Positions 17,539 to 26,853 of a DNA stretch of 64,000 nucleotides are shown piece after piece (the first letter of the stretch is position 1; every line of letters begins with the position of its first letter). This DNA comes from Rikenellaceae bacterium (GTDB taxonomy: Bacteria; Bacteroidota; Bacteroidia; Bacteroidales; Rikenellaceae), in assembly GCA_015059685.1 (NCBI GenBank), contig SUZW01000008.1, positions 26,614-90,613 on the forward strand, written 5' to 3'. The notes under the pieces are model-generated. The model worked only from the letters and a program-made list of their open reading frames with translations, did not search any database and was not told where the DNA came from. The translations under genes and the position numbers were made by a program.

Positions 17539-19542
17539 TTAGTTCAAGCTTGGCAAGAACGAGTAGTCCTTCGAGTAGTGGAGGTGCTGCTCGATATAGT
17601 TTGCAGGGTACGAAACCTTTACATCCACAATCTTATCACCCTCCTTAACCAACTCATACTCAGGGTTTACGAAGCCTCCGTAAGGCTCGATGTTGAGCGC
17701 ATAGTAACGCTCACGCACCTCCTTGTGAAGCTCCTGGTCAATCTTAACGGCATACTTCTCAATCAAAGCCTTACCAGCCTCGAAGTCGCCCTCCGACTTG
17801 ATGCGCTGAATTTCACGCAACTGCTCGCCGAAGATTGTGCGCAACTTCTCAAAGTCGTTTACAACGATATAACGCTTGCCATCTTTAACAACCCACTCGA
17901 TAACATTATCCTCCTTGCCGAGGTCGTATGCCCAGCACGAAATGAGCTTGCGGTTACGCATGTGAGCCTGCTCGACATCCTTGCCCAACTCGATGCGAGA
18001 GAGCTGTGTCATAGCACCGTTCATAATGTACGATGCGTACTGTGCCCACGCTGCATCGAGCGAAGGAATCAAACCAATCTCAATCATCTTCTCATCAGCC
18101 AAGTAGTAGAGAGCGAAGAGGTCTGCACGAGTCTCTTCGAGAGCCGAAGAATAGACACCCAACTCTGTTCCGGTAGTACCCGGAGCCAACTGACCCGAGC
18201 CGTGACCGAGGCACTCGTGAAGGTCGGTGTGGAGGTCGTCAGAGAGCTTGCCGTACTCCTTCATGCGAGCGCGGTCCTCCTCACGAAGTACGAACTCCTC
18301 CGAGAAACCGTTGCCCTGTGCCGCCTTCTTATATGCGTAGGTGATATTGTCAATGGTTACCGACTTCGAGCCATAGTCTTTTCTAATCCAATCGGCATTT
18401 GGAAGGTTGATACCGATAGGGGTTGTTGGGTAGGTGTCGCCACCGAGCATTGCCACGGTGATAACCTTTGCCGAGACACCCTTCACAACCTCCTTGCGGT
18501 ATGCAGGGTTGATTGGCGAGTGGTCCTCGAACCACTGTGCATTGTCCGAGATAATCTGTGTACGCTCGCAAGCCTTCTTATCACGGAAGTTTACAACCGA
18601 CTCCCACGAAGCCTTATATCCGAGTGGGTCACCATAAACCTCGGTGAAACCATTTACGAAATCGACATTCGACTCGGTGTCCTGTACCCATGCAACATTG
18701 AACTCGTCAAAGTCACGCAAGTCACCCGACTTGTAGTACTTGATAAGCTTTGCGATGATGCTCTTTGTAGGCTCGGCAGCAACCTCTTGTGCCTTCTCCA
18801 ACCAATATACAATCTGCTCCAAAGCCTCGGTGTACATACCGCCAATCTTGTAGGTCTGCTCTACGATTTTGCCATTCTTCTTTACGAGTTTCGAGTTCAA
18901 ACCATACGAAATTGGGCGTGGGTCATTACCCGCCTTCTTAATCATTGCGTTGTAGAACTTCTCAACCTCCTTCTGGGTTAAGCCCTCGTAGTAGTTGCCT
19001 GCCGATGTTGCGATAACATCTGCGCCCTTTGCCTGATTGAGGCGGGTAGCGTAGAGTGCAGGGTTGAAGATAGCCTCCAAGATAACCTCCTTCTCGACAG
19101 GCGACTCAACGCTGCACTTATCCCACTGTGCCGAGAACCACTCACGCGAGAACTCGGGTGCGAACTTGTCGTTCGAGTAGTGGTGGTGGATACCATTAGC
19201 CAACCAAACCTTCTTCAAGTACTTCTCCATAGCCTTGAACTCTGGACACTCCTTGTTGCCATCGTACGAGGTGTAGATCTTCTCCAATGCACGACGAATT
19301 GTAAGGTTGTACTTGAAGTTCTGGTCGAAGAGGATATCACGACCACACTTTGCAGACTCTGCCAAGTAGTAGATTAAGAGTTTGTCGTTGAGCGACTGGT
19401 TCTCAAACTCCGGCACCTCGTAGCGGATAATCTTGACATCGTCAAAACGATCCACAATCCAAGGCTGCTCCGTTGCCTTCTCCTTACACGAGGTAAGTGC
19501 CATTGCAATAATTCCCATTGTTACAAAAACGATTTTTTTCAT
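17539..19542 (-). CDS. Dipeptidyl peptidase III (M49) lipoprotein
   Basis: This is a 667-residue zinc exopeptidase that removes dipeptides from peptide N-termini. The M49 zinc motif is HECLGH at 442-447, and the second motif EETRAD at 469-474 supplies the third ligand. The N-terminus is a lipoprotein signal with a lipobox ending LTSC (Cys19), so the enzyme is probably anchored to a membrane facing the periplasm. Length agrees with bacteroidal DPP III (about 675). It lies downstream of the M16 peptidase gene, but two heptamer arrays fill the 133 bp between them. A terminator follows its stop. Confidence 0.94.
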   Translation of the reverse strand: MKKIVFVTMGIIAMALTSCKEKATEQPWIVDRFDDVKIIRYEVPEFENQSLNDKLLIYYLAESAKCGRDILFDQNFKYNLTIRRALEKIYTSYDGNKECPEFKAMEKYLKKVWLANGIHHHYSNDKFAPEFSREWFSAQWDKCSVESPVEKEVILEAIFNPALYATRLNQAKGADVIATSAGNYYEGLTQKEVEKFYNAMIKKAGNDPRPISYGLNSKLVKKNGKIVEQTYKIGGMYTEALEQIVYWLEKAQEVAAEPTKSIIAKLIKYYKSGDLRDFDEFNVAWVQDTESNVDFVNGFTEVYGDPLGYKASWESVVNFRDKKACERTQIISDNAQWFEDHSPINPAYRKEVVKGVSAKVITVAMLGGDTYPTTPIGINLPNADWIRKDYGSKSVTIDNITYAYKKAAQGNGFSEEFVLREEDRARMKEYGKLSDDLHTDLHECLGHGSGQLAPGTTGTELGVYSSALEETRADLFALYYLADEKMIEIGLIPSLDAAWAQYASYIMNGAMTQLSRIELGKDVEQAHMRNRKLISCWAYDLGKEDNVIEWVVKDGKRYIVVNDFEKLRTIFGEQLREIQRIKSEGDFEAGKALIEKYAVKIDQELHKEVRERYYALNIEPYGGFVNPEYELVKEGDKIVDVKVSYPANYIEQHLHYSKDYSFLPSLN

Positions 19543-19580
19543 AATTACATATATTTATTTAAGTGTTGTGTCTTTTTTTA

Positions 19581-19609
19581 GACGAGAGACGAGAGACGAG
19601 AGACGAGAG
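19581..19609. repeat. Heptamer array, ACGAGAG family (4 copies)
   Basis: Four GACGAGA units are preceded by TTTA. The family recurs at 23161-23184 and 57405-57434, each with the same TAGACGAG boundary when read in the matching orientation. Confidence 0.9.
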
Positions 19610-19643
19610 TTTTGATGTCGAATGTAAAATTATTTTTCAACTA

Positions 19644-19678
19644 CTCACTGCTCACTACTCACTACTCACTACTCACTA
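19644..19678. repeat. Heptamer array, TAGTGAG family (5 copies)
   Basis: Read on the minus strand there are four TAGTGAG units and one CAGTGAG. The first three bases of the first unit are the stop codon (TAG) of the M16 peptidase gene. This array lies 34 bp from the ACGAGAG array in the same spacer. Confidence 0.9.
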
Positions 19679-22573
19679 ATATCCAAAAATCTCCTCCTGC
19701 GAAACGAGTTTAACCTTGCCGAGTGAGCCTATATATCGCATATCGAGGTCGTTCCTATCGCCCAAGATGCAGTAGTTGTAGGCTCTGCCCTTGATAAACT
19801 CCTGCTGGAACTTCGCCACATCGTCGAGCGTGAGCGACTGAATACCCTCGTAAATGGTCTTGTTGATATCCTCCTTAAGGCCGAACTTCTCCTGTTCGAG
19901 ATAGTTCCACAAAACATCCATCTTGGTAGTGCGTTTGCTCTCGATATTTGCCAATATGCCACTCTTGGCCAACTCAAAAGCCTTCTCCGAACGAGGCATA
20001 TTTTCGATAATTTCGTCGAATGCCTCGACTGCCTGCTGCACCTTGTCGTTCTGCGTAGCGATAAAGGCGTAGAAGTAGTATGGGTGGTGCGGCTCATTAC
20101 CCTTTGCCAGGTATGTATATGCCGAGTATGCCAAGCCTCGAGCCTCACGCATCTCCTGGAACACGATAGAGTTCATACCGCCCGAGAAGTAGTTGTTGTA
20201 GAGATTGCCCACAGGCGAATAGTCGAGATTCCACTTATCCTCCTCACGGCACGAGTACTGCATATAATAGACCTGCTTTGCATCGTACTGTGCAAATGTC
20301 ACGCCCGACTGCTTCACGGCCTGTGGTTTGGCAAGCTCCGAGCGCAAATCCTTAAGATTGTCGGCCGTGCGATGTGCCGCATAGAGGCTCGCAACAAGTT
20401 CGTTGAGCGACTGCGGGCCGTAGTACATTATGCGGTGCTTTATCGAGGCGAGGTCGTGGATATTCTGCAACAGCTCCTGCGACGACACTCCGTTGAGTTC
20501 CTTGGCAGTCATCGTATTCCTCTTGATATAGTCGGAGCCGTAGATGCTATACATCTGCAGGGCACGGAAGTTGCTCTGCTGTGAGCTCTTGGCGTTGATG
20601 CGCTCCTGCAGGGCATCACGCTTAACCTCACGCAACACATCCTCGTCACCCACAACCTTTGCCATATAATCTTCGACAACACGCATCGCCTTCTCCATAT
20701 TCTCGGACAAGCCTCCAATAGCAACATAGGTGCGTGTCGGTGTCACCGTGATATCAAACGAGCAGGCCAAGTCGTACAAATGGCGCTGTATCTCCTCGGC
20801 ACTCTCCTCCTCGGTACCGAGATAGAGCATATAATCGGCTGCCAACTCCATCGACTTCACGGTCGAAGTACCGAAGTCGTAGAGGTATATGAGCGAGAAG
20901 AGGTCGTTTGTGGTGTTGCGCTTGTAGAGCACCTCTACCCCACTATCCAACTTCGAGCGACCCAAGTCACGCTCGAAATCTACAAACTGTGGAGCTATAG
21001 GTGCCACCTCCGAAGCCTGTATCGAGGCCAAATAGTCGCTCTCGACATCACGATTAGCCGATATCGGGGTGATTGTCGGCTTCTCTATCTTCTTCTGCGA
21101 CTTATCCTCGCCCTGACGCTTATAGACTACGCAGTAGCCATCGGCAGGCATATTCTTGTTTGCCCACTCAACTATATCTGCTTTGGTAATATCGGCTGCA
21201 CGGTCAAGCTCATTAGCCACGCTCTCCCACTCCAGGCCGTTGATAAATGCCGCCTCCATACGATATGCCAACGAGAAGTTGTTTTCGAGCTGCGACATCT
21301 CGCTCTTGCGGTAGTTGGCGACTATCGAGCTAATCAAATCGCCATCAAAGTCACCTTCACGCAACGCAGCCACCTCGCCAAGCAACAAATCACGCACCTC
21401 TTCGAGTGTCTGCCCCTGCTTTGGCTCGCCAATCAAGACCGCAATACCCGCATCGGCCAAGAGCTCCACACCTCCGTAGGCGCTCAACACCTTCTGCTCC
21501 TGTAGAAGGTTTGTGTCAAAGAGTCCACAACTGCCATTCGACAATACCGACGATAGAATATCGCCAACCAAAGCTCCCTCGCTCTTCGCACCCTCGATAG
21601 GCCAAGCGATGGCCACGCTCTCACTCTCCAAGCCGTAAACCTCCGCCTCCTTAACCTCGGTCATACGAGCAGGTTTGTACTCCTCGACCTTCGGGAGTTT
21701 GCGATTTGGTTTGAGTTTTCCGAAGTACTTGTCAACAATCACAATCGCCTCGTCAGGGTTGAAATCTCCCGCCATACATATTGCCATATTGTTCGGCACA
21801 TAGTAGGTCTTGTAGTAGTTCTTGATATTTGTGATTGACGGATTTTTCAGATGTTCCTGCTTACCGATAGTGGTCTGCGTACCGTATGGATGGTCTGGAA
21901 AAATCGTAGCCATTACCTTATCGAAGAGCTTGCCGCTATCTCGTGTAAGACCCATATTGTACTCCTCATATACGGTTTCGAGCTCGGTGTGAAAACCACG
22001 AATTACAGCATTCTCAAATCGCTCCGCCTGAATTTTTGCCCAATTCTCAATCTGGTTCGATGGGATATCCTCCACATAGTTTGTTTCGTCATACGAGGTC
22101 CAAGCGTTTGTGCCGTCAGCACCTATCGCCTGCATCAACTTGTCGTACTCGTTAGGAATGGCATACTTCGATGCCTCCTGCGATACGCTGTCAATCTTTG
22201 CATATATTGCCTTGCGCTCCGCCTCGTCAGTAGTTGCACGATAGACCTCGAACAGACGCTCAATCTCATCGAGCAGAGGCTTCTCCGCCTCGTAATTCTG
22301 CGTTCCGAACTTGTCGGTACCCTTGAACATCAAATGCTCAAAGTAGTGCGCCAGACCTGTCGTCTCGGCAGGGTCATTCTTCGAGCCTACACGCACGGCA
22401 ATCATCGTCTGCAAACGAGGTTGCTCCTTGTTTACCGACATATAGACCTTCAATCCGTTTTTGAGTGTATATATGCGGGTAGCAGACTTATCGCCCTCCA
22501 CGCTCTCGTAGCGATAACCGCACGAAACGGCAACCATCGCCACCAAAACCATTAACCAACCAAATCTCTTCAT
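19676..22573 (-). CDS. M16 family zinc peptidase (two-domain, pitrilysin type) lipoprotein
   Basis: This 965-residue metallopeptidase has the inverted zinc motif HYFEH at 76-80 and the downstream glutamate ligand in ELETVYEEYN near residues 197-205. The C-terminal half (from about 500) repeats the M16 fold without the zinc site, as is usual. The N-terminus is a lipoprotein signal (Cys19 in VAVSCGY), so it is an envelope protein that probably degrades peptides. The start at 22573 (MKRFGW) is chosen because the 17-codon extension upstream would translate a heptamer array. The stop codon is formed by the first bases of another array. Confidence 0.92.
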   Translation of the reverse strand: MKRFGWLMVLVAMVAVSCGYRYESVEGDKSATRIYTLKNGLKVYMSVNKEQPRLQTMIAVRVGSKNDPAETTGLAHYFEHLMFKGTDKFGTQNYEAEKPLLDEIERLFEVYRATTDEAERKAIYAKIDSVSQEASKYAIPNEYDKLMQAIGADGTNAWTSYDETNYVEDIPSNQIENWAKIQAERFENAVIRGFHTELETVYEEYNMGLTRDSGKLFDKVMATIFPDHPYGTQTTIGKQEHLKNPSITNIKNYYKTYYVPNNMAICMAGDFNPDEAIVIVDKYFGKLKPNRKLPKVEEYKPARMTEVKEAEVYGLESESVAIAWPIEGAKSEGALVGDILSSVLSNGSCGLFDTNLLQEQKVLSAYGGVELLADAGIAVLIGEPKQGQTLEEVRDLLLGEVAALREGDFDGDLISSIVANYRKSEMSQLENNFSLAYRMEAAFINGLEWESVANELDRAADITKADIVEWANKNMPADGYCVVYKRQGEDKSQKKIEKPTITPISANRDVESDYLASIQASEVAPIAPQFVDFERDLGRSKLDSGVEVLYKRNTTNDLFSLIYLYDFGTSTVKSMELAADYMLYLGTEEESAEEIQRHLYDLACSFDITVTPTRTYVAIGGLSENMEKAMRVVEDYMAKVVGDEDVLREVKRDALQERINAKSSQQSNFRALQMYSIYGSDYIKRNTMTAKELNGVSSQELLQNIHDLASIKHRIMYYGPQSLNELVASLYAAHRTADNLKDLRSELAKPQAVKQSGVTFAQYDAKQVYYMQYSCREEDKWNLDYSPVGNLYNNYFSGGMNSIVFQEMREARGLAYSAYTYLAKGNEPHHPYYFYAFIATQNDKVQQAVEAFDEIIENMPRSEKAFELAKSGILANIESKRTTKMDVLWNYLEQEKFGLKEDINKTIYEGIQSLTLDDVAKFQQEFIKGRAYNYCILGDRNDLDMRYIGSLGKVKLVSQEEIFGY

Positions 22574-22589
22574 AATATTTTTGTTTTTA

Positions 22590-22612
22590 GCCATTAGCCT
22601 TCGGCCATTAGC
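22590..22612. repeat. Heptamer array, TAATGGC family (3 copies, degenerate)
   Basis: GCCATTA, GCCTTCG and GCCATTA in 7-bp phase are the reverse complement of TAATGGC, with a changed middle copy. The array sits between the M16 start and the DUF456 stop. Confidence 0.75.
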
Positions 22613-22643
22613 TGAATTAAACATTACTCTCTAACGCCACCAA

Positions 22644-23132
22644 CTACAATATATGCTTGCAGATTTCGACCACTATCCTAATCGTCATCCACATCGAGAG
22701 AGCGAGTTTTATGCCCGTGCCAACAAAGAACGAGAGGAACGAACCGAAGCCACTTTTGAAGGCTCTCTCCTTGTCGCTGCTGTCGTAGATCAGCTCCGCA
22801 ACCACAGCCCCGACAAACGGAGCCACGATAATACCGATAGGCCCGAAGAACATACCTGCAATAACGCCCGCCATAGCACCTCGCTCGCCCGCCTTCGTGC
22901 CACCGAACTTTCTGGTCATATACGAGGGCAGCAGGTAATCGAGCAGTGACACCGCAAGCGTCAGCACGCCAAACACAACGAGCCACGCAAGCGATATTGT
23001 TGAGTAGGAGCAGAAGTAGAGCGACAGATAACCCGCATAGGCCAACATCACACCCGGCAACACCGGAACGATGCAACCCACGCAACCCACCACACCGAAC
23101 AATACGGCAAGTATCGACAACAGTGTATCCAC
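22644..23132 (-). CDS. DUF456 family membrane protein
   Basis: This is a 162-residue integral membrane protein of the DUF456 family with about four hydrophobic segments (8-30, 38-65, 85-115 and 130-155). The glycine-rich segments GVVGCVGCIVPVLPG near the N-terminus and GMFFGPIGIIVAPFVGA in the middle are typical. Its function is unknown. It lies between panD and the M16 peptidase on the same strand. A heptamer array fills the 49-bp gap to panD. Confidence 0.85.
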   Translation of the reverse strand: MDTLLSILAVLFGVVGCVGCIVPVLPGVMLAYAGYLSLYFCSYSTISLAWLVVFGVLTLAVSLLDYLLPSYMTRKFGGTKAGERGAMAGVIAGMFFGPIGIIVAPFVGAVVAELIYDSSDKERAFKSGFGSFLSFFVGTGIKLALSMWMTIRIVVEICKHIL

Positions 23133-23160
23133 TTTGAAATTAAAAATTAAAAATGTTTTT

Positions 23161-23184
23161 CTCTCGTCTTTCGTCTCTCGTCTA
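23161..23184. repeat. Heptamer array, ACGAGAG family (3 copies)
   Basis: CTCTCGT, CTTTCGT and CTCTCGT are followed directly by CTA, which on the minus strand is the TAG stop codon of panD. Read from panD, the array is the stop followed by three ACGAGAG-type units. Confidence 0.85.
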
Positions 23185-23535
23185 TTTTACCAACTTGTTG
23201 GTTGCGGTATCAGGGAAAATCACGCTCGGCTCGAACGACTTTGCCTCCTCGAAATCCATCGAAGCGTAGGAGATGATGATAACAATATCCCCCACATTCG
23301 CCTTGTGTGCAGCTGCTCCATTAAGGCAGATAACACCACTGCCCGCCTCGCCAGGAATAGCGTAGGTTTCGAGTCGCTCGCCATTGGTGACATTTACCAC
23401 CTGTACCTTCTCGCCACGAATAATATTTGCAGCCTCCATCAACACCGAGTCGATGGTGATGCTACCTACATAGTTTACATTCGCCTGTGTAACCTTTACA
23501 CGATGAATTTTAGATTTTAAGACCTCGATAGTCAT
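23182..23535 (-). CDS. panD: Aspartate 1-decarboxylase
   Basis: This 117-residue proenzyme makes beta-alanine for pantothenate. The self-processing site Gly24-Ser25 in YVGSITID is intact, and Ser25 becomes the pyruvoyl group. The rest matches the family ([29 protein letters not shown]). It is 14 bp after panC, whose product needs beta-alanine, so the two form an operon. Its stop codon abuts a heptamer array. Confidence 0.97.
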   Translation of the reverse strand: MTIEVLKSKIHRVKVTQANVNYVGSITIDSVLMEAANIIRGEKVQVVNVTNGERLETYAIPGEAGSGVICLNGAAAHKANVGDIVIIISYASMDFEEAKSFEPSVIFPDTATNKLVK

Positions 23536-23549
23536 ATAAAAATCTCGTT

Positions 23550-24386
23550 TTATTTAAGTTTAATATTATCAATCAATCGTATCTCGCCGGCCTGCACCGC
23601 TATGCAGCCCTGCACACGCTCCGAGTCGCTCCACTCCTCGATAGTCTGCATCGAGAGTGCATCGACCGCTGCGAAATATATAACCTTCAGCAACTCGTTC
23701 TTCTCCACCTCGGCAGTAACCCAAGCGGTCAGCTCTGCGGGCGACATCTCGCCAACCTTCGCTTGCGCTGCGCTCAACACCTCGTAGATATGAGGTGCTG
23801 CGGCACGATGCGCAGGGGTGAGCAAGAGGTTGCGCGATGAACGAGCCAAGCCGTCTGTATCACGCACGATTGGACAGTCGATAATCTCGACCTTCAAGCC
23901 GAGTTGCGCAACCATAGCACGAATTACTGCAATCTGCTGAAAATCCTTCTCGCCAAAGTAGGCGCAAGTAGGCTCGACAATGGCAAAGAGGCGGCTTACC
24001 ACCTGTACCACGCCATTGAAGTGTCCGGGGCGGGTTGCACCCTCCATAACCTTGTCAATCTGACCGAAGTCGAACTGACGAGTATCGGGCTCCGGGTAAA
24101 TCTCCTCGACCGAAGGGAAGAGTACCAAATCTACGCCTGCTGCTTCAAGCATCGCTGCATCAGCCTCGGGGGTACGAGGATAGTTGCGCAGGTCGTTTTT
24201 GTCGTTGAATTGAGTAGGGTTTACAAATACACTCGCTACCACTACATCGCACTCCTTGCGGGCACGAGTAACAAGCGAGATATGTCCTTCGTGCAGTGCG
24301 CCCATTGTCGGCACGAAGCCTATCTTTTTACCTTGGCACATTGCGAGCTCCTCTCGCAACGCCTTTACTGTTGAAACTGCTTTCAT
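23550..24386 (-). CDS. panC: Pantothenate synthetase
   Basis: This 278-residue ATP-dependent ligase joins pantoate and beta-alanine. It has the HIGH-type nucleotide motif in MGALHEGH (28-35), [14 protein letters not shown] sequence at 50-60 and the GEKDFQQ segment near residue 145. It is the first gene of the leftward panC-panD unit and has a promoter at 24414-24445. Pantoate-forming genes (panB, panE) are not nearby. Confidence 0.97.
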   Translation of the reverse strand: MKAVSTVKALREELAMCQGKKIGFVPTMGALHEGHISLVTRARKECDVVVASVFVNPTQFNDKNDLRNYPRTPEADAAMLEAAGVDLVLFPSVEEIYPEPDTRQFDFGQIDKVMEGATRPGHFNGVVQVVSRLFAIVEPTCAYFGEKDFQQIAVIRAMVAQLGLKVEIIDCPIVRDTDGLARSSRNLLLTPAHRAAAPHIYEVLSAAQAKVGEMSPAELTAWVTAEVEKNELLKVIYFAAVDALSMQTIEEWSDSERVQGCIAVQAGEIRLIDNIKLK

Positions 24387-24413
24387 CTTTTTGGGTATCT
24401 ATACTTGTGGGCG

Positions 24414-24445
24414 CAAATATACAAATATATTTGACAATTGACAAT
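24414..24445 (-). promoter_or_regulatory. Promoter of panCD with doubled -7 box
   Basis: On the minus strand two TATATTTG boxes lie head to tail (24414-24421 and 24422-24429). For the nearer box an ATTG -33 element is found 20 bp upstream at 24442-24445, inside a TTGACAA heptamer array. Confidence 0.55.
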
Positions 24446-24460
24446 CGACTATTGACAATT
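24431..24460. repeat. Heptamer array, TTGACAA family (4 copies)
   Basis: TTGACAA, TTGACAA, TCGACTA, TTGACAA and a trailing TT lie in strict 7-bp phase. The array lies upstream of panC and beyond the terminator of the sugar operon. The same family occurs at 39348-39375 and 57336-57363. Confidence 0.88.
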
Positions 24461-24464
24461 TTCA

Positions 24465-24502
24465 CAAAAAAAGCTGTCACAACCCTCTATGGCTGGACAG
24501 CT
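24465..24502 (-). terminator. Terminator of the unknown-sugar operon
   Basis: On the minus strand AGCTGTC (24496-24502) pairs with GACAGCT (24472-24478), with a further short inner helix, followed by a T7 run. It lies 41 bp after the MFS stop. Confidence 0.85.
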
Positions 24503-24543
24503 CCTTTTGTTTTCAGTATCGTGCAACAGTGCCTCCGCATCTG

Positions 24544-25770
24544 CTACATATTCACTTTCAGCTCCTTCTTCAATGTAAACTTGAGTGCTATAAAGAGTGG
24601 TATCGACGCCACCAAGAAAACGACACCCATCAGATGCATACCTCCCGATAGACCGATAGTCGGCTCCAACTCGCCAAGCAACCATGGTGAGCAGCAAGAG
24701 AGCAGGTAGGCAAACATCAGAATAAAAGAGGTTGCCATAGATCTAAAACGAGGCTCAATTACATCATACAGAGATGCAAAGGTGTTCGAATCGTAGATAC
24801 CTTTGAAGAAGCCAAAGCCTGCGAGTGCAATGCAGACAATCACTTCGTTTGTAGCTGTTCCCGCCAAGAAGAAGAACGGTGCTCCCAAGACCAATCCTAT
24901 AATCAGCATCCACACTCTTATGCCCTTGTACTTTCCTACGCTTCGATCTGCGATGCGCGCTCCAACAAAGACTCCAATAATGGAGGCCATTTGCGGATAG
25001 AACGAGGCATCAAAAGCGGCTCTTGTAGGGTTAAGAAGGAACTCTTTTTGAAGATAGGCCGGCCCCCACACATACATAGCCTGACCCGAGAACTGATATC
25101 CCGTCAAGGCAATTGCCAACAACCACGCTGTTGGCGAGGTGAAAAAGGCACGCAATCCTCCTCCAATAAGCTTTCCCAATGGCTCTCCGCTATTCTGCGA
25201 CTTGTCGGGTTTAATTCGCCACGCCATCAGCGCAGCCAACAAAACTCCGCAAGCACCAAAGATGAAGAACGCCGAACGCCACCCAAAATAGAAGGCCAAT
25301 TGAGTAGCAATCAAGCCACTTATGATAAAGCCGATGTATAGTGCGGTCTGGTGTGCCGATATAGCGGTAGCTCGAGTGCTTTCGCTGTGGTTCTCGCTAA
25401 TCAGCTTATTTGCAGAAGGGGAGTAAAAGGCCTCTCCTCCTCCCGTGGCAACACTGCGTAGCAAGATAAGTGCCGGCAAACCGGCAGACAGACCCGTAAG
25501 CATCGTGGCTACGCTCCACAACAATAAAGCGCAGACAATTATCCACTTCTTGCTTAACTTATCGCCAAGAATACCTGCTACCGGTAGCAAGATACCATTT
25601 ACAAGCAACAACGCTGTACCAACTAAACCAACCTGGGACGATGAAAGTCCCAGATCGGTTTGAATATCCAATAGGAGTACATTGAAAATCTGGCGGTCCG
25701 CTTGGTTGAAAAAGAAAGCGATAAAGAGCCAGATAACCAACTCCCACTTGTATGGAATGGTCTTCTTCAT
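24544..25770 (-). CDS. MFS transporter of the sugar operon
   Basis: This is a 408-residue major facilitator protein with about twelve helices. It is similar in shape to sugar-acid and spinster-like carriers (FNQADRQIFNVLLLDIQ in helix 1, then GWRSAFFIFGACGVLLAAL). It is the last gene of the five-gene operon, 3 bp after the Gfo/Idh oxidoreductase gene, so it probably imports that pathway's substrate across the inner membrane. The substrate cannot be read from the sequence. Confidence 0.88.
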   Translation of the reverse strand: MKKTIPYKWELVIWLFIAFFFNQADRQIFNVLLLDIQTDLGLSSSQVGLVGTALLLVNGILLPVAGILGDKLSKKWIIVCALLLWSVATMLTGLSAGLPALILLRSVATGGGEAFYSPSANKLISENHSESTRATAISAHQTALYIGFIISGLIATQLAFYFGWRSAFFIFGACGVLLAALMAWRIKPDKSQNSGEPLGKLIGGGLRAFFTSPTAWLLAIALTGYQFSGQAMYVWGPAYLQKEFLLNPTRAAFDASFYPQMASIIGVFVGARIADRSVGKYKGIRVWMLIIGLVLGAPFFFLAGTATNEVIVCIALAGFGFFKGIYDSNTFASLYDVIEPRFRSMATSFILMFAYLLSCCSPWLLGELEPTIGLSGGMHLMGVVFLVASIPLFIALKFTLKKELKVNM

Positions 25771-25773
25771 AGA

Positions 25774-26853
25774 TTAAAAGTAAACAGGCTGACCCGTGCG
25801 AACACTCTCGTAGCAAGCATTCATTGCCTCGATAGTGCGACGGTGCCACTCAATATTAATCTTTGGAGTGCGGTTGTTTCTTACGCAATCAACGAACTCG
25901 TCAACCAATCCAATCCACTCATCGAAGTAGGTGTACTGAACCGTGTAACGGTCGTTTGGTGCTCCGTTGTGATAGACATTCGGACCAAACGAATCAACGA
26001 GCATAACGCCCTTATCTCCGCTGATATTGAAGTTCACCTCCATACGCTTAGGGAAGACCTCCCAGCCTGGAGCAGGAACCTTCAAACGCTCCTCCAAACG
26101 AGACCACGATGGGTCCAAAAGGAAGCTTACGCCATTCTTCATCTTTCCGTTTACGAGGATGATATCCTCCTCCTCGATGTCAGGACGAATATTTGGACCT
26201 ACCTCTGCGTAGATATACTCGTAGTCACTACCCGTGAGCCAACGAATCATATCAAAGATATGCGGATGGTCACAGAGTGCTCCGCCACGGAAACGATGAT
26301 CGCCCTCACGCAGTGGCTCACGACGACCGTAGCTCAACTCCGGAACGCCCTGCCAAGGGAAAGCCCATACCGGCGAAAGCGTAATGTTGGTTGCGTTGAA
26401 CGATGCAACATCTCCGAGAGCCTTCTTCGCAAAGAGCTCCTTCATACGATAGACAACAGGGTTGTAGTGCATCTCCAGCTCAATCTGGAACACGATGCCC
26501 GACTCCTTCACAACCTTCATCATCTCGTCATACTCGGCCATATCGAATGTCGGAATTTTCATCGACAAAACATGAATACCACGACGAGCGCAGTTCTTAA
26601 CCTGCTCGAGGTGACGGCTATTAGCCGAAGCGATAACTACAGCCTCAATCTCGGGATGAGCATCAAACATCTCGTCGTCGCTCATGTAGCAAGGTATCTC
26701 GTTGTATCCGTAGTGATAGAATACATCACGCACCTCCTCGCTCTCTGCCGAAACAGCCACCCAATCCAGTGCCGGATTGTCGTGCAAAGTCTGAAAATAT
26801 TTTCTTGTGTGTCCGTGTGTAAGGGACAAAATTGCTATCTTGACCGGTTTCAT
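25774..26853 (-). CDS. Gfo/Idh/MocA family oxidoreductase
   Basis: This 359-residue NAD(P)-dependent sugar oxidoreductase-like protein has an N-terminal Rossmann domain (1-125) and a C-terminal alpha/beta domain with the DHRFRGGALCDHPHIFDMIRW region near residue 190. The first strand reads KIAILSLTHGHTRKYF, so the usual GxGxxG is replaced by a Leu-Thr-His-Gly loop. The usual EKP motif appears as SMKIPT. These changes resemble Gfo/Idh branches that act on unusual substrates. Its start overlaps the stop of the upstream gene as ATGA, which implies translational coupling. Confidence 0.87.
   Translation of the reverse strand: MKPVKIAILSLTHGHTRKYFQTLHDNPALDWVAVSAESEEVRDVFYHYGYNEIPCYMSDDEMFDAHPEIEAVVIASANSRHLEQVKNCARRGIHVLSMKIPTFDMAEYDEMMKVVKESGIVFQIELEMHYNPVVYRMKELFAKKALGDVASFNATNITLSPVWAFPWQGVPELSYGRREPLREGDHRFRGGALCDHPHIFDMIRWLTGSDYEYIYAEVGPNIRPDIEEEDIILVNGKMKNGVSFLLDPSWSRLEERLKVPAPGWEVFPKRMEVNFNISGDKGVMLVDSFGPNVYHNGAPNDRYTVQYTYFDEWIGLVDEFVDCVRNNRTPKINIEWHRRTIEAMNACYESVRTGQPVYF

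Noticed and set aside
17578..18981. Long open frame opposite the dipeptidyl peptidase III gene
   Set aside because: It is fully antisense to a gene with intact zinc motifs, and its product has no recognisable domain.
22574..22624. Upstream start for the M16 peptidase
   Set aside because: The extension translates a heptamer array and would hide the lipoprotein signal that begins at 22573.
24431..24460. TTGACA words read as E. coli-type -35 boxes
   Set aside because: The words are part of heptamer arrays, and the promoters of this organism follow the TTTG / TAnnTTTG form.
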